The position numbers and the translations under genes are program-made. A DNA stretch of 64,000 bases from an uncultured Erwinia sp. (GTDB lineage: Bacteria > Pseudomonadota > Gammaproteobacteria > Enterobacterales > Enterobacteriaceae): assembly GCA_913775305.1 (NCBI GenBank), contig CAJYIY010000051.1, forward strand, positions 1 through 64,000, read 5' to 3'. Of this stretch, positions 31,901 through 40,321 are shown in pieces (positions within the stretch are counted from its first letter, which is position 1; every line of letters starts with the position of its first letter). Below the pieces are notes generated by a model. It made no database searches and was not told the origin of the DNA. It saw nothing but the letters and a program-made list of their open reading frames with translations.

Positions 31901-33568
31901 ATGTCGCACGCAACGTTCAATCGCCGCTGGGCCACGGTTCTGATAGAAACGCTTACGCGACACGATATCCGGCACGTGTGTATTGCACCCGGATCGCGTT
32001 CGGCACCGCTGGCGCTGGCCGTCGCCGCGAATCCAAAGCTGGTTTGCCATACCCACTTTGATGAGCGTGGACTCGGCTTTTTAGCGCTGGGCCTGGCAAA
32101 AAGCAGCGGTCAACGGGTGGCCATTGTGGTGACCTCGGGAACGGCCGTTGCCAACCTCTATCCGTCGCTGGTGGAAGCCCGCCAGGGGGGCGAAAAACTG
32201 GTGGCGGTGACCGCCGATCGTCCGACCGAGCTGATCGGCTGCGGAGCCAATCAGGCGATCGAACAGACGGGGATCTTCGCTTCCCACGTCAGCGCTGCAC
32301 TTAACCTTCCGCGACCCACGCCGGATATTCCTGCACGCTGGCTGGTGTCGGCGCTGGATATGCTGCTGTCCGGGCAGAGCCACGGAGCGGTGCACATCAA
32401 CTGCCCGTTTTCAGAGCCGCTGTACGGTGAGGATGACGGCAGCTACCGCGCATGGGTTGATGAGCTGGGCGAGTGGTGGCACAGCCCGTCTCCCTGGATC
32501 CACTATCCTGCGACGCCCGGCGTTCCACAGATGCCGGACTGGTTTTTTGCCCGCCAGCAGCGCGGCGTGGTCGTGGCGGGCAGAGTCAGCGCCGCTGAAG
32601 GGCAGCAGATTGCCGAATGGGCCGGGCAGCTTGGCTGGCCGCTGTTGAGTGATGTTCTGTCGCAGACCGGCCAGCCGCTGCCTTACTCCGCACTCTGGCT
32701 TGGACATCCTCAGGCCCGACAGGCGCTGAACGACGCGCAGTTAGTAGTGCAGTTTGGCAGCAGCCTGACCAGCCGCAACCTTTTGCAGTTCCAGCAGCAG
32801 TGTCAGGTGACCAGGTGGTGGTTAATTGACCCCGCGCCCGGTCAGCGCGATCCCGCTTTTCATCGCGGCATCCGCGTGCAGGCCCGTGCGGAGGCGTGGC
32901 TGGCCTGTCACCCGGCGGTAGCGCACCAGTCCTGGTGTCCGCAGCTGGCGATACTGGCAGACAAGACCCGGCGCTGTCTGTCGCGGCATCTGACCAGCTT
33001 TGGCGAAGCGCAGCTGGCAGCCCGACTGCCGGAGTTACTGCCGGAGAAAGGTGTACTGTTTATCGGCAACAGCCTGGCGATCCGGCTGGTGGATGCTCTG
33101 TCCCGTCTGCCTGCGGGCTATCCGCTGTACAGCAATCGGGGGGCCAGCGGCATCGACGGACTTATTGCCACTGCCGCTGGCGTGCAGCGCGGTCTCGGCC
33201 AGCCGCTGTTACTGCTGCTGGGGGACCTCTCCGCCCTGTATGATATCAACAGCCTGGCACTGCTTCAGCAGGCATCCGCTCCGGTCGTGGTGCTGCTGGT
33301 GAACAACCAGGGAGGGCAAATTTTCTCTTTACTGCCAACGCCGGAGCATCAACGCGAGCGCCTCTTCACCCTGCCGCCAAAGGTGGACTTCAGCCAGGCG
33401 GCGGCTGCCTTTGGTCTGAACTACCGGCGTGCGGAAAGCTGGCCTGCGCTGTCAGAGGCGGTCCGCGAGGGATTCACGCGCGGCGTCACGCTTATTGAAG
33501 CGGTTTGCGACGGCGATGCGGGGGCGCAAAGTCTGGCAGACCTGCTTAGCGAGGTCATCACGCTGTGA
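31901..33568 (+). CDS. menD: 2-succinyl-5-enolpyruvyl-6-hydroxy-3-cyclohexene-1-carboxylate synthase
   Basis: 555-residue thiamine-diphosphate enzyme joining isochorismate and 2-oxoglutarate in menaquinone synthesis. Motifs: CIAPGSRSAPL, THFDERGLGFLALGLAK, VTSGTAVANLYP, GANQAIEQTGIFASH and the ThDP/Mg motif GDLSALYDINSLALL with VNNQGGQIFSLLP. The ATG at 31901 follows GGAG at 5 bases. A consensus-like TATAAT at 31866-31871 may be its -10, but no good -35 is seen. Unlike E. coli, menF is not upstream; elaB and a terminator are. It overlaps menH by 4 bp. Confidence 0.95.
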   Translation: MSHATFNRRWATVLIETLTRHDIRHVCIAPGSRSAPLALAVAANPKLVCHTHFDERGLGFLALGLAKSSGQRVAIVVTSGTAVANLYPSLVEARQGGEKLVAVTADRPTELIGCGANQAIEQTGIFASHVSAALNLPRPTPDIPARWLVSALDMLLSGQSHGAVHINCPFSEPLYGEDDGSYRAWVDELGEWWHSPSPWIHYPATPGVPQMPDWFFARQQRGVVVAGRVSAAEGQQIAEWAGQLGWPLLSDVLSQTGQPLPYSALWLGHPQARQALNDAQLVVQFGSSLTSRNLLQFQQQCQVTRWWLIDPAPGQRDPAFHRGIRVQARAEAWLACHPAVAHQSWCPQLAILADKTRRCLSRHLTSFGEAQLAARLPELLPEKGVLFIGNSLAIRLVDALSRLPAGYPLYSNRGASGIDGLIATAAGVQRGLGQPLLLLLGDLSALYDINSLALLQQASAPVVVLLVNNQGGQIFSLLPTPEHQRERLFTLPPKVDFSQAAAAFGLNYRRAESWPALSEAVREGFTRGVTLIEAVCDGDAGAQSLADLLSEVITL

Positions 33569-34332
33569 TTTTACATGCGCGCTGGCAGGGACATCATCGT
33601 AGCATCAGGCCGGTGCTGGTCTGGCTGCATGGCTTTCTTGGCAGTGCGGATGACTGGCTGCCGGTGCAGCACTACTTCAGGCACTGGCCGCTGCTCAGTG
33701 TCGATCTGCCCGGCCACGGAGGTTCACAGGCACAGACCGTAAGCGGCTTCGATGACATTTCACAGCGGTTAAACGCCACGCTGGACTACCATCAGGTTGA
33801 ACGCTACTGGCTAATCGGCTATTCCCTTGGCGCCCGACTGGCGTTTTATCATGCCTGCCGCCACGATGACGGCAGGCTGTGCGGCCTGCTGGCCGAAGCC
33901 GGTCACTTTGGTCTTAGCCGTCAAAGCGAGCGCGCAACGCGCCGTGAGCATGATTTTGGCTGGGCGCAGCGTTTCCGCCAGCTGCCTTTGCCGCAGGTTC
34001 TCAGCCAGTGGTATCAACAACCGGTATTTGCCGAGCTCACCTGCCCGCAGCGGCAGGCGATGATCGCCCGCCGGCTCAACAATCGTGCGGAAGGGCTGGC
34101 AACGATGCTGGAGGCGACCTCTCTCTCCGCACAGCCGGACCTGCTGCCGGAACTGCGGCAAATCCCACTCCCTTTCCATTATCTGTGCGGTGAATGGGAC
34201 CTCAAATTCTTACAGCTGGCAGAGCAGTCGAACCAGAATCCGGTCGTGATCCGCAATGCCGGACACAACACGCACCTGGCAAACCCAATGGCATTCGCCC
34301 ATCAGCTTTCGCTGTTGCTGAATCACTATTAA
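33565..34332 (+). CDS. menH: 2-succinyl-6-hydroxy-2,4-cyclohexadiene-1-carboxylate synthase
   Basis: 255-residue alpha/beta-hydrolase that eliminates pyruvate from the MenD product. Features are [14 protein letters not shown] (oxyanion region), the nucleophile Ser87 in the elbow [10 protein letters not shown], the acidic residue in CGEWDLKF and the catalytic His in [11 protein letters not shown]. The GTG start at 33565 overlaps the menD stop (GTGA), showing translational coupling. menB follows after 11 bp. Confidence 0.93.
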   Translation: MILHARWQGHHRSIRPVLVWLHGFLGSADDWLPVQHYFRHWPLLSVDLPGHGGSQAQTVSGFDDISQRLNATLDYHQVERYWLIGYSLGARLAFYHACRHDDGRLCGLLAEAGHFGLSRQSERATRREHDFGWAQRFRQLPLPQVLSQWYQQPVFAELTCPQRQAMIARRLNNRAEGLATMLEATSLSAQPDLLPELRQIPLPFHYLCGEWDLKFLQLAEQSNQNPVVIRNAGHNTHLANPMAFAHQLSLLLNHY

Positions 34333-34343
34333 AAGGAGCTCCG

Positions 34344-35201
34344 ATGATCTCTCCCGACGAATCGATGCTGACTGCCCCGGTGCAGTGGCTGCCCGTACCG
34401 CTGGAATTCAACGATATCCGCTATCAAAAAACGGCGGACGGCATTGCGAAAATCACCCTTAATCGTCCACAGGTGCGCAATGCGTTCCGCCCCCTGACAG
34501 TGACGGAAATACAGCAGGCGCTGGATGACGCCCGCCGCGATCCGGCTGTTGGGGTGATTATCCTGACCGGCGAGGGCGATCTGGCTTTCTGCGCCGGCGG
34601 CGATCAGAAAGTTCGCGGTGATTACGGCGGCTATCAGGATGAGTCCGGGGTACATCACCTCAACGTGCTGGACCTTCAGCGACAGATCCGCACCTGCCCC
34701 AAGCCCGTCGTGGCGATGGTTGCCGGTTATGCGGTGGGGGGCGGCCACGTGTTGCATATGATGTGCGATCTGACCATCGCGGCAGATAACGCGCAGTTTG
34801 GCCAGACCGGACCGAAGGTGGGCTCCTTTGACGGCGGCTGGGGGGCGGCCTATATGGCCCGGATTGTCGGGCAGAAAAAAGCCCGTGAGATCTGGTTCCT
34901 CTGTCGGATGTACAGCGCGCAGCAGGCGCTGGACATGGGACTGGTCAACACGGTGGTACCGCTGGCGCAGCTTGAGCAGGAAACGGTGCGCTGGTGCCGC
35001 GAGATGTTACAAAACAGCCCGATGGCGCTGCGCTGTCTGAAAGCAGCACTGAACGCTGACTGTGATGGCCAGGCCGGATTGCAGGAGCTGGCCGGTAACG
35101 CCACTATGCTGTTCTACATGACCGAAGAGGGGCAGGAAGGGCGTAACGCTTTTAATCAGAAGCGCCGGCCCGACTTCTCATCCTTCCGGCGTAATCCTTA
35201 A
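34344..35201 (+). CDS. menB: 1,4-dihydroxy-2-naphthoyl-CoA synthase
   Basis: 285-residue crotonase-fold enzyme (E. coli length) cyclising succinylbenzoyl-CoA. Conserved parts: [30 protein letters not shown], the oxyanion-hole [44 protein letters not shown] with the key Asp, and the C-terminal [18 protein letters not shown]. The ATG at 34344 follows AAGGAG; the long upstream frame from 34194 overlaps menH and is not conserved. The stop TAA shares a base with the menC start. Confidence 0.97.
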   Translation: MISPDESMLTAPVQWLPVPLEFNDIRYQKTADGIAKITLNRPQVRNAFRPLTVTEIQQALDDARRDPAVGVIILTGEGDLAFCAGGDQKVRGDYGGYQDESGVHHLNVLDLQRQIRTCPKPVVAMVAGYAVGGGHVLHMMCDLTIAADNAQFGQTGPKVGSFDGGWGAAYMARIVGQKKAREIWFLCRMYSAQQALDMGLVNTVVPLAQLEQETVRWCREMLQNSPMALRCLKAALNADCDGQAGLQELAGNATMLFYMTEEGQEGRNAFNQKRRPDFSSFRRNP

Positions 35202-36169
35202 TGCGCAGCGCAACGCTGTTTAGCTATCAGCTGGCGCTGGATGCGGGCGTCATCCTGCGCCAGCAGCGGTTGAAAAGCCGTCGGGGAATGCTGGTGAAGC
35301 TGGTCAGTGAGCAGGGCGAAGGATGGGGTGAGATCGCCCCCCTGCCGCAGTTCAGCGTGGAAACGCCAGAAGCTGCGCAGCAGCAGGCGGTAGAGTGGCT
35401 GGCGCGCTGGTGTGCCGGTGAACAGCCGGAGGAGAGCCCGCTGCCTTCGGTGGCCTTCGGGATCAGCTGCGCGCTGGCCGAGCTGTCAGGGCAGCTATCG
35501 GCCGAAGGCTGCTGGCAAAGTGCGCTGCTGTGCAGCGGTGACCCGGATACGCTGTTCACACGCTTACAGAACAAACCCGCACCGCTGGCAAAAATTAAAG
35601 TGGGGCTGTATGAAGCGGTACGCGACGGTATGCAGGTCAACCTGCTGCTGGAGGCGATACCGGACCTGACGCTGCGGCTGGATGCTAACCGCAGCTGGAC
35701 GCTGGAACGGGCACTGCAGTTTGCCCGCTATGTGTCCACCGGACTGCGCGGTCGAATCGCCTTTCTGGAAGAGCCGTGCCGCACGGTGGCAGAGAGTATC
35801 GCCTTTGCGCGGCAGACCGGGATTGCCATTGCCTGGGATGAAAGCCTGCGTGAGGATGCCGCGCTGTTAAGCGCACAGCCGGGCGTCAGGGCTCTGGTGA
35901 TCAAGCCAACGCTGACCGGCAGTGTGCAAAAAGTACAGCAGCAGGTTGCTGGGGCACTGCGCATGGGGCTTACCCCGGTCATTGGCTCTGCGCTGGAGTC
36001 CAGCCTTGGCCTGACACAGCTGGCGCGGCTGGCGCACAAGCTGACGCCGGGCATTGTGCCCGGGCTGGATACCCTGTCGCTGATGCAGCAACAGCTGCTG
36101 CGACCGTGGCCGGGCAGCAGCTTACCGCTCTCAGGAAGGGAGGAACTGCAATGTCTGTGGCAGCAATAA
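35201..36169 (+). CDS. menC: o-Succinylbenzoate synthase
   Basis: 322-residue enolase-superfamily enzyme dehydrating the MenH product. Active-site markers: the KxK motif in [10 protein letters not shown], metal-binding Asp in LRLDANRSW, Glu in FLEEPCRT, Asp in [10 protein letters not shown], and the second general-base Lys in [10 protein letters not shown]. The start overlaps menB (TAATG) and the 3' end overlaps menE by 19 bp. Confidence 0.95.
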   Translation: MRSATLFSYQLALDAGVILRQQRLKSRRGMLVKLVSEQGEGWGEIAPLPQFSVETPEAAQQQAVEWLARWCAGEQPEESPLPSVAFGISCALAELSGQLSAEGCWQSALLCSGDPDTLFTRLQNKPAPLAKIKVGLYEAVRDGMQVNLLLEAIPDLTLRLDANRSWTLERALQFARYVSTGLRGRIAFLEEPCRTVAESIAFARQTGIAIAWDESLREDAALLSAQPGVRALVIKPTLTGSVQKVQQQVAGALRMGLTPVIGSALESSLGLTQLARLAHKLTPGIVPGLDTLSLMQQQLLRPWPGSSLPLSGREELQCLWQQ

Positions 36170-37512
36170 ACGACTGGCCCTGGCTGCACTGGCTGCAGCG
36201 TTATCCGCAGGCGACAGCCATCGACAGCGGGGATGAAACCCTGAGCTGGCAGCAGCTGGCTGAACGGATTGCCGGACAGGCTAACGGCTTCCGCCGCCAG
36301 GGGGTGAAGCCGGACGGGGTGGTGGCACTCCGCAGCCGCAACAGCCTTGAGGCGGTACTGGCCTGGCTGAGCCTGCTGGCCTGCGGTGCGAAGGTGCTGA
36401 TGCTCAATCCGCAGCTGCCGGATGCGCAGCTGGATCGGCTGCTGCCGGGCCTGGGTTTATCGTTCGCACTCAGTATCGATGCCCCGCCGATTCCGCAGAC
36501 GGCTCAGCTGACGCTGGCAGCGGCACCCGGGCGGGTGAATCATCCCTGGCTGCGTAGTGCGCCAGCCACCCTGACCCTGACGTCGGGGACAACCGGGCGG
36601 GCGAAAGCGGCAGTGCACACCTTTGATGCTCACTTGCTCAGTGCGGCTGCGGTGATTGAACGGCTGGATTTCACGCCGCGGGATCGCTGGCTGTTATCGC
36701 TCCCTCTGTACCACGTTTCCGGCATGGGGATTATCTGGCGATGGCTGTCCGCCGGAGCAACGCTGGTCATCGAACGATCGCAGGATCTGTCGGCGGCGCT
36801 GGCACGCAGCAGTTTTGCCTCACTGGTGCCAACCCAGCTGTGGCGATTACTGAATCAGCCAACGCCGCCATCCGGCCTGCGTGCCGTGCTGCTGGGCGGC
36901 GCGGCGATCCCGGCTGAACTGACCCGCCAGGCAGAAGCGGCGGGGATCCGCTGCTGGTGTGGCTATGGTCTGACGGAGAGCGCTTCCACGGTATGTGTCG
37001 GGCGTGCGGACGGGACGGGCAGTGTTGGCAGGCCGCTGTCGGGGCAGGCGCTGAGGCTGGTGAACGGGGAGGTGTGGCTGCGCTCAGCGACGCTGGCAAA
37101 AGGCTACTGGCTTGATGGTCAGCTGCAGCCACTGACCGATGAAGACGGCTGGCTGCATACGGGGGATCTTGCGCACGCGCATCAGGGCGAACTGTGGATT
37201 GACGGGCGACGCGATAATCTGTTTTTCTGCGGCGGTGAAGCGGTGCAGCCCGAGGCGATTGAACGGGTATTGCTGGCGCATCCGGCCGTCACGCAGGCCG
37301 TGGTGGTGCCGCAGGCCGACAGTGAATACGGCCAGCGCCCGGTCGCGCTGGTGGCGGCGGAAATCGCATTGGATAAGCTTGCCGACTGGGCAGCCCCTCA
37401 GCTGGCGGGCTATCAACGTCCGGTGGACTGGTATTCCCTGCCGCAGCTCGCGGGAGAGCAGATTAAGCCGTCGCGCCATCGACTACAGGCGTGGCTTGAG
37501 CACCGGAAATAG
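36151..37512 (+). CDS. menE: o-Succinylbenzoate-CoA ligase
   Basis: 453-residue ANL-superfamily adenylating enzyme making succinylbenzoyl-CoA. Motifs: the P-loop [37 protein letters not shown], the ATP-binding [10 protein letters not shown] and the hinge/C-domain [21 protein letters not shown] with the catalytic-Lys region [11 protein letters not shown] near the end. The ATG at 36151 follows GGGAGGA; the frame from 36106 lies within menC and is not conserved. It is the last gene of the men cluster. Confidence 0.94.
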   Translation: MSVAAINDWPWLHWLQRYPQATAIDSGDETLSWQQLAERIAGQANGFRRQGVKPDGVVALRSRNSLEAVLAWLSLLACGAKVLMLNPQLPDAQLDRLLPGLGLSFALSIDAPPIPQTAQLTLAAAPGRVNHPWLRSAPATLTLTSGTTGRAKAAVHTFDAHLLSAAAVIERLDFTPRDRWLLSLPLYHVSGMGIIWRWLSAGATLVIERSQDLSAALARSSFASLVPTQLWRLLNQPTPPSGLRAVLLGGAAIPAELTRQAEAAGIRCWCGYGLTESASTVCVGRADGTGSVGRPLSGQALRLVNGEVWLRSATLAKGYWLDGQLQPLTDEDGWLHTGDLAHAHQGELWIDGRRDNLFFCGGEAVQPEAIERVLLAHPAVTQAVVVPQADSEYGQRPVALVAAEIALDKLADWAAPQLAGYQRPVDWYSLPQLAGEQIKPSRHRLQAWLEHRK

Positions 37513-37584
37513 AGGGAAAAATCACATTGTGTTTATCGGGTGGGCTTCCTACAGTGTAAAGACCTGAGAAACCCGGAGAATAAA

Positions 37585-38775
37585 ATGATAAGAGTGGAAA
37601 TGCTCGCCACTGGTGATGAAGTGCTGCACGGTCAGATTGTGGATACTAACGCTGCCTGGCTGGCCGGGGTGCTTTTTGAAAACGGTTTACCAATGACCAG
37701 CCGCCAGACGGTAGGTGACAGCCTTCCGGAGCTGGTCAGCGTGCTCACCGAGCGCAGCAAAATCGCCGATATCCTGATCGTCAACGGAGGCCTGGGGCCG
37801 ACCAGCGATGACCTCAGCTCGCTGGCTGCCGCAACGGCGGCGGGAGTCGGGCTACAGTTTCACCCGGAGTGGCTGGCCAAAATGGAAGCGTTCTTTGCCA
37901 GCCGGGGTAAAACGATGGCGCCGAGCAACCGCAAGCAGGCGGAGATCCCGATCGGTGCCGAGATGCTGGACAACCCCGTGGGCACCGCCTGTGGTTTTGC
38001 TATTGAGCTGAACCGCTGCTGGATTTTCTTTACGCCTGGCGTACCGTCAGAGTTTAAAACGATGGTTAACGACGAGATCCTGCCGCGTCTTAAGGCCCGT
38101 TATTCGCTGCCTGAACCACCGCTGTGCCTGCGGATGACCACTTTTGGACGCGGCGAGAGCGATCTGGCTTCGGCGATTGAACCGCTGCCGCTGCCGGAAG
38201 GCGTGGTGATGGGCTACCGCGCTTCGATGCCGATTATTGAACTCAAGCTTAACGGCCCGGCAGACAAGCTGGCCGAGATGGAGCAGTTCTGGCAGCAGGT
38301 AAGGGAAATTGCCGGTGACAGCGTGATTTTCGAAGGCCGGGAAGGGCTGCCGGAGCAGCTGGCGCGGCGGCTGGATGAACGCGAGCTGTCGCTGAGCGTC
38401 AGCGAGCAGTTCACCGCCGGATTGCTGCAATGGCAACTGATTTCAGCGGGCGCCAGACTCAATGCGGGCAACGTGATGCCGAATCGCCCGGAGTCGCTGA
38501 CGCAGCTGGCCGAACGCAGCCGGGTGCTGGCTGAGGAAAATGGCGCACAGGTGGTGCTGATGGTGGGCGGCATTGAAGAGGATGCGCTGGGATTTGCCCT
38601 GAACACGCCGGACGGCATCTTTGCGCAGCGGGTGAAGTTTAGCGTCAGCCGCCACGGCCTGAAAGCGAAGCAGGATATGGCCGCCATGCTGGCGCTGAAC
38701 ATGCTGCGCCGCTGGCTGAATGGTCAGACGGTCACCACCGGCCACGGCTGGATTGAGGTGCTGGAAACCCTCTAA
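37585..38775 (+). CDS. yfaY: CinA-like protein YfaY
   Basis: 396-residue CinA-family protein (E. coli YfaY 400). The N-terminal MoCF/COG1058 domain is intact, with LATGDEVLHGQIVDTNAAWLA, NGGLGPTSDDLS and FFTPGVPSEF; in related proteins this part hydrolyses ADP-ribose-type compounds. The C-terminal PncC-like domain (from about 250) looks degenerate: the usual AESCTGG active-site block reads SEQFTAG, so nicotinamide-nucleotide amidase activity is unlikely. The ATG at 37585 follows GGAG at about 7 bases. It converges on yfaE. Confidence 0.9.
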   Translation: MIRVEMLATGDEVLHGQIVDTNAAWLAGVLFENGLPMTSRQTVGDSLPELVSVLTERSKIADILIVNGGLGPTSDDLSSLAAATAAGVGLQFHPEWLAKMEAFFASRGKTMAPSNRKQAEIPIGAEMLDNPVGTACGFAIELNRCWIFFTPGVPSEFKTMVNDEILPRLKARYSLPEPPLCLRMTTFGRGESDLASAIEPLPLPEGVVMGYRASMPIIELKLNGPADKLAEMEQFWQQVREIAGDSVIFEGREGLPEQLARRLDERELSLSVSEQFTAGLLQWQLISAGARLNAGNVMPNRPESLTQLAERSRVLAEENGAQVVLMVGGIEEDALGFALNTPDGIFAQRVKFSVSRHGLKAKQDMAAMLALNMLRRWLNGQTVTTGHGWIEVLETL

Positions 38776-38782
38776 TAGCGGT

Positions 38783-38822
38783 CGGGTATTCGTGCGCCGA
38801 CGCTGCGGCGTCTGAATACCCG
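38783..38822. other. Long stem-loop between converging yfaY and yfaE
   Basis: Two-part hairpin: outer stem CGGGTATTC / GAATACCCG, inner stem CGCCG / CGGCG. There is no T-tract on either side. It probably protects or processes the 3' ends. Confidence 0.6.
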
Positions 38823-38853
38823 TGAGCCCGTTTCCCGGCGGGAACCGCCGTGC

Positions 38854-39114
38854 TTACAGTTCGATCTCGATATCGCCCTGCGCCTGACAGCAGCAGGGCA
38901 GGATTTCACCCTGCTGAATAAACGCCAGCGGCTTGCTCGCGTAGCTGACTTCACCCTTCAGCAGGCGGGTCCGGCAGGAACCACAGTAACCTTCCCGACA
39001 CTGATACTCAATACAGACTTTGTTCGCCTCAAGCGCGGCGAGCAGGGAAGTATGATGCTCTCTGCACTCCAGCTGTGTACCGGACGAGCGCAGCGTAATA
39101 ATCGAACGCGCCAT
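38854..39114 (-). CDS. yfaE: 2Fe-2S ferredoxin YfaE, cofactor maintenance of ribonucleotide reductase
   Basis: 86-residue plant-type ferredoxin (E. coli 84 aa) that helps build and repair the diferric-tyrosyl radical of NrdB. Cluster cysteines are Cys39, Cys44 and Cys47 (YQCREGYCGSCRTR) and a fourth in ILPCCC (74-76). The C-terminus GDIEIEL is conserved. The ATG at 39114 lies one base after the nrdB stop, so translation is coupled. Part of the nrdA-nrdB-yfaE operon. Confidence 0.94.
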   Translation of the reverse strand: MARSIITLRSSGTQLECREHHTSLLAALEANKVCIEYQCREGYCGSCRTRLLKGEVSYASKPLAFIQQGEILPCCCQAQGDIEIEL

Positions 39115-39115
39115 T

Positions 39116-40246
39116 TTACAGTTCGAAGTCGCTGAGGTCGTCAGCGTTGACTTCCGAATCAATCTGGCCGACCAGATATGAGCTGACCTCCACTTCCTGC
39201 GGCGCAACCTGCACATTGTCCGACACCAGCCAGGAGTTAATCCACGGGATCGGATTGGAACGGGTTTTGAACGGCAGATCGAGACCCACGGCATTCATGC
39301 GAATATTGGTGATATATTCAATGTACTGCCACAGGATATCTTTATTCAGGCCGATCATCGATCCACCGCTGAACAGATATTCCGCCCACTCTTTTTCCTG
39401 CTCTGCGGCCAGCACAAACAGGTCGTAGCACTCCTGGCGACACTCCTCGGCAATCTCGGCCATTTCCGGGTCGTCTTCGCCGCTGCGCAGCAGGTTCAGC
39501 ATATGCTGGGTGCCGGTCAGGTGCAGCGCTTCGTCACGGGCGATAAGCTTGATGATTTTGGCATTGCCTTCCATCAGTTCACGTTCGGCAAAGGCAAACG
39601 AGCAGGCGAAGCTGACGTAGAAGCGGATCGCTTCCAGCGCATTGACGCTCATCAGGCAGATATAGAGCTGCTTTTTCAGCGCGCGCAGGCTCACGGTGAC
39701 GGTTTTACCGGCAACCTCGTGGGTGCCTTCGCCCAGCAGATGCCAGTAGTTGGTCATCTCGATCAGATCGTCGTAGTAGCCGGAGATATCTTTCGCGCGG
39801 GAGAGGATCTGCTCATTAGCCACGATGTCGTCGAATACCGCCGCCGGATCGTTGACGATATTGCGGATAATATGGGTATAAGAGCGCGAGTGGATCGTTT
39901 CTGAGAACGCCCAGGTCTCTACCCAGGTTTCCAGTTCGGGGATCGAAATCAGCGGCAGCAGCGCAACGTTCGGGCTGCGTCCCTGAATGGAGTCCAGCAG
40001 GGTCTGATACTTCAGATTACTGATGAAAATATGCTTTTCGTGCTCGGGCAGCGCCTGATAGTCGATGCGATCGCGCGAGACATCCACCTCTTCCGGGCGC
40101 CAGAAGAAGGAGAGCTGCTTTTCAATCAGCTTTTCAAAGATATCGTATTTTTGCTGATCGTAGCGGGCAACGTTGACCGACTGGCCGAAAAACATCGGCT
40201 CCAGCAGCTGGTCATTTTTATTCTGTGAAAACGTGGTGTAAGCCAT
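39116..40246 (-). CDS. nrdB: Class Ia ribonucleotide reductase beta subunit
   Basis: 376-residue (E. coli length) diiron radical subunit. Visible ligands are Asp85 (LLDSIQG), Glu116 and His119 ([13 protein letters not shown]), the radical tyrosine Tyr123 counted with the initiator Met, and the second iron-ligand set in [12 protein letters not shown]. The C-terminal tail [10 protein letters not shown] is the segment that docks on NrdA. It is separated from nrdA by 75 bp containing a GC-rich hairpin. Confidence 0.97.
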   Translation of the reverse strand: MAYTTFSQNKNDQLLEPMFFGQSVNVARYDQQKYDIFEKLIEKQLSFFWRPEEVDVSRDRIDYQALPEHEKHIFISNLKYQTLLDSIQGRSPNVALLPLISIPELETWVETWAFSETIHSRSYTHIIRNIVNDPAAVFDDIVANEQILSRAKDISGYYDDLIEMTNYWHLLGEGTHEVAGKTVTVSLRALKKQLYICLMSVNALEAIRFYVSFACSFAFAERELMEGNAKIIKLIARDEALHLTGTQHMLNLLRSGEDDPEMAEIAEECRQECYDLFVLAAEQEKEWAEYLFSGGSMIGLNKDILWQYIEYITNIRMNAVGLDLPFKTRSNPIPWINSWLVSDNVQVAPQEVEVSSYLVGQIDSEVNADDLSDFEL

Positions 40247-40293
40247 AAATAGTTATCCGTCGTGTGAGCAAACAGTGCTACAGGAAATCAGGG

Positions 40294-40315
40294 AGGGGGC
40301 CAGCGTTGGCCCCCT
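40294..40315 (-). other. GC-rich stem-loop between nrdA and nrdB
   Basis: Perfect 9-bp stem AGGGGGCCA / TGGCCCCCT with a 4-base loop in the 75-bp spacer. No U-tract follows on the minus strand. It may set the nrdA:nrdB message ratio. Confidence 0.65.
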
Positions 40316-40321
40316 GACAGA

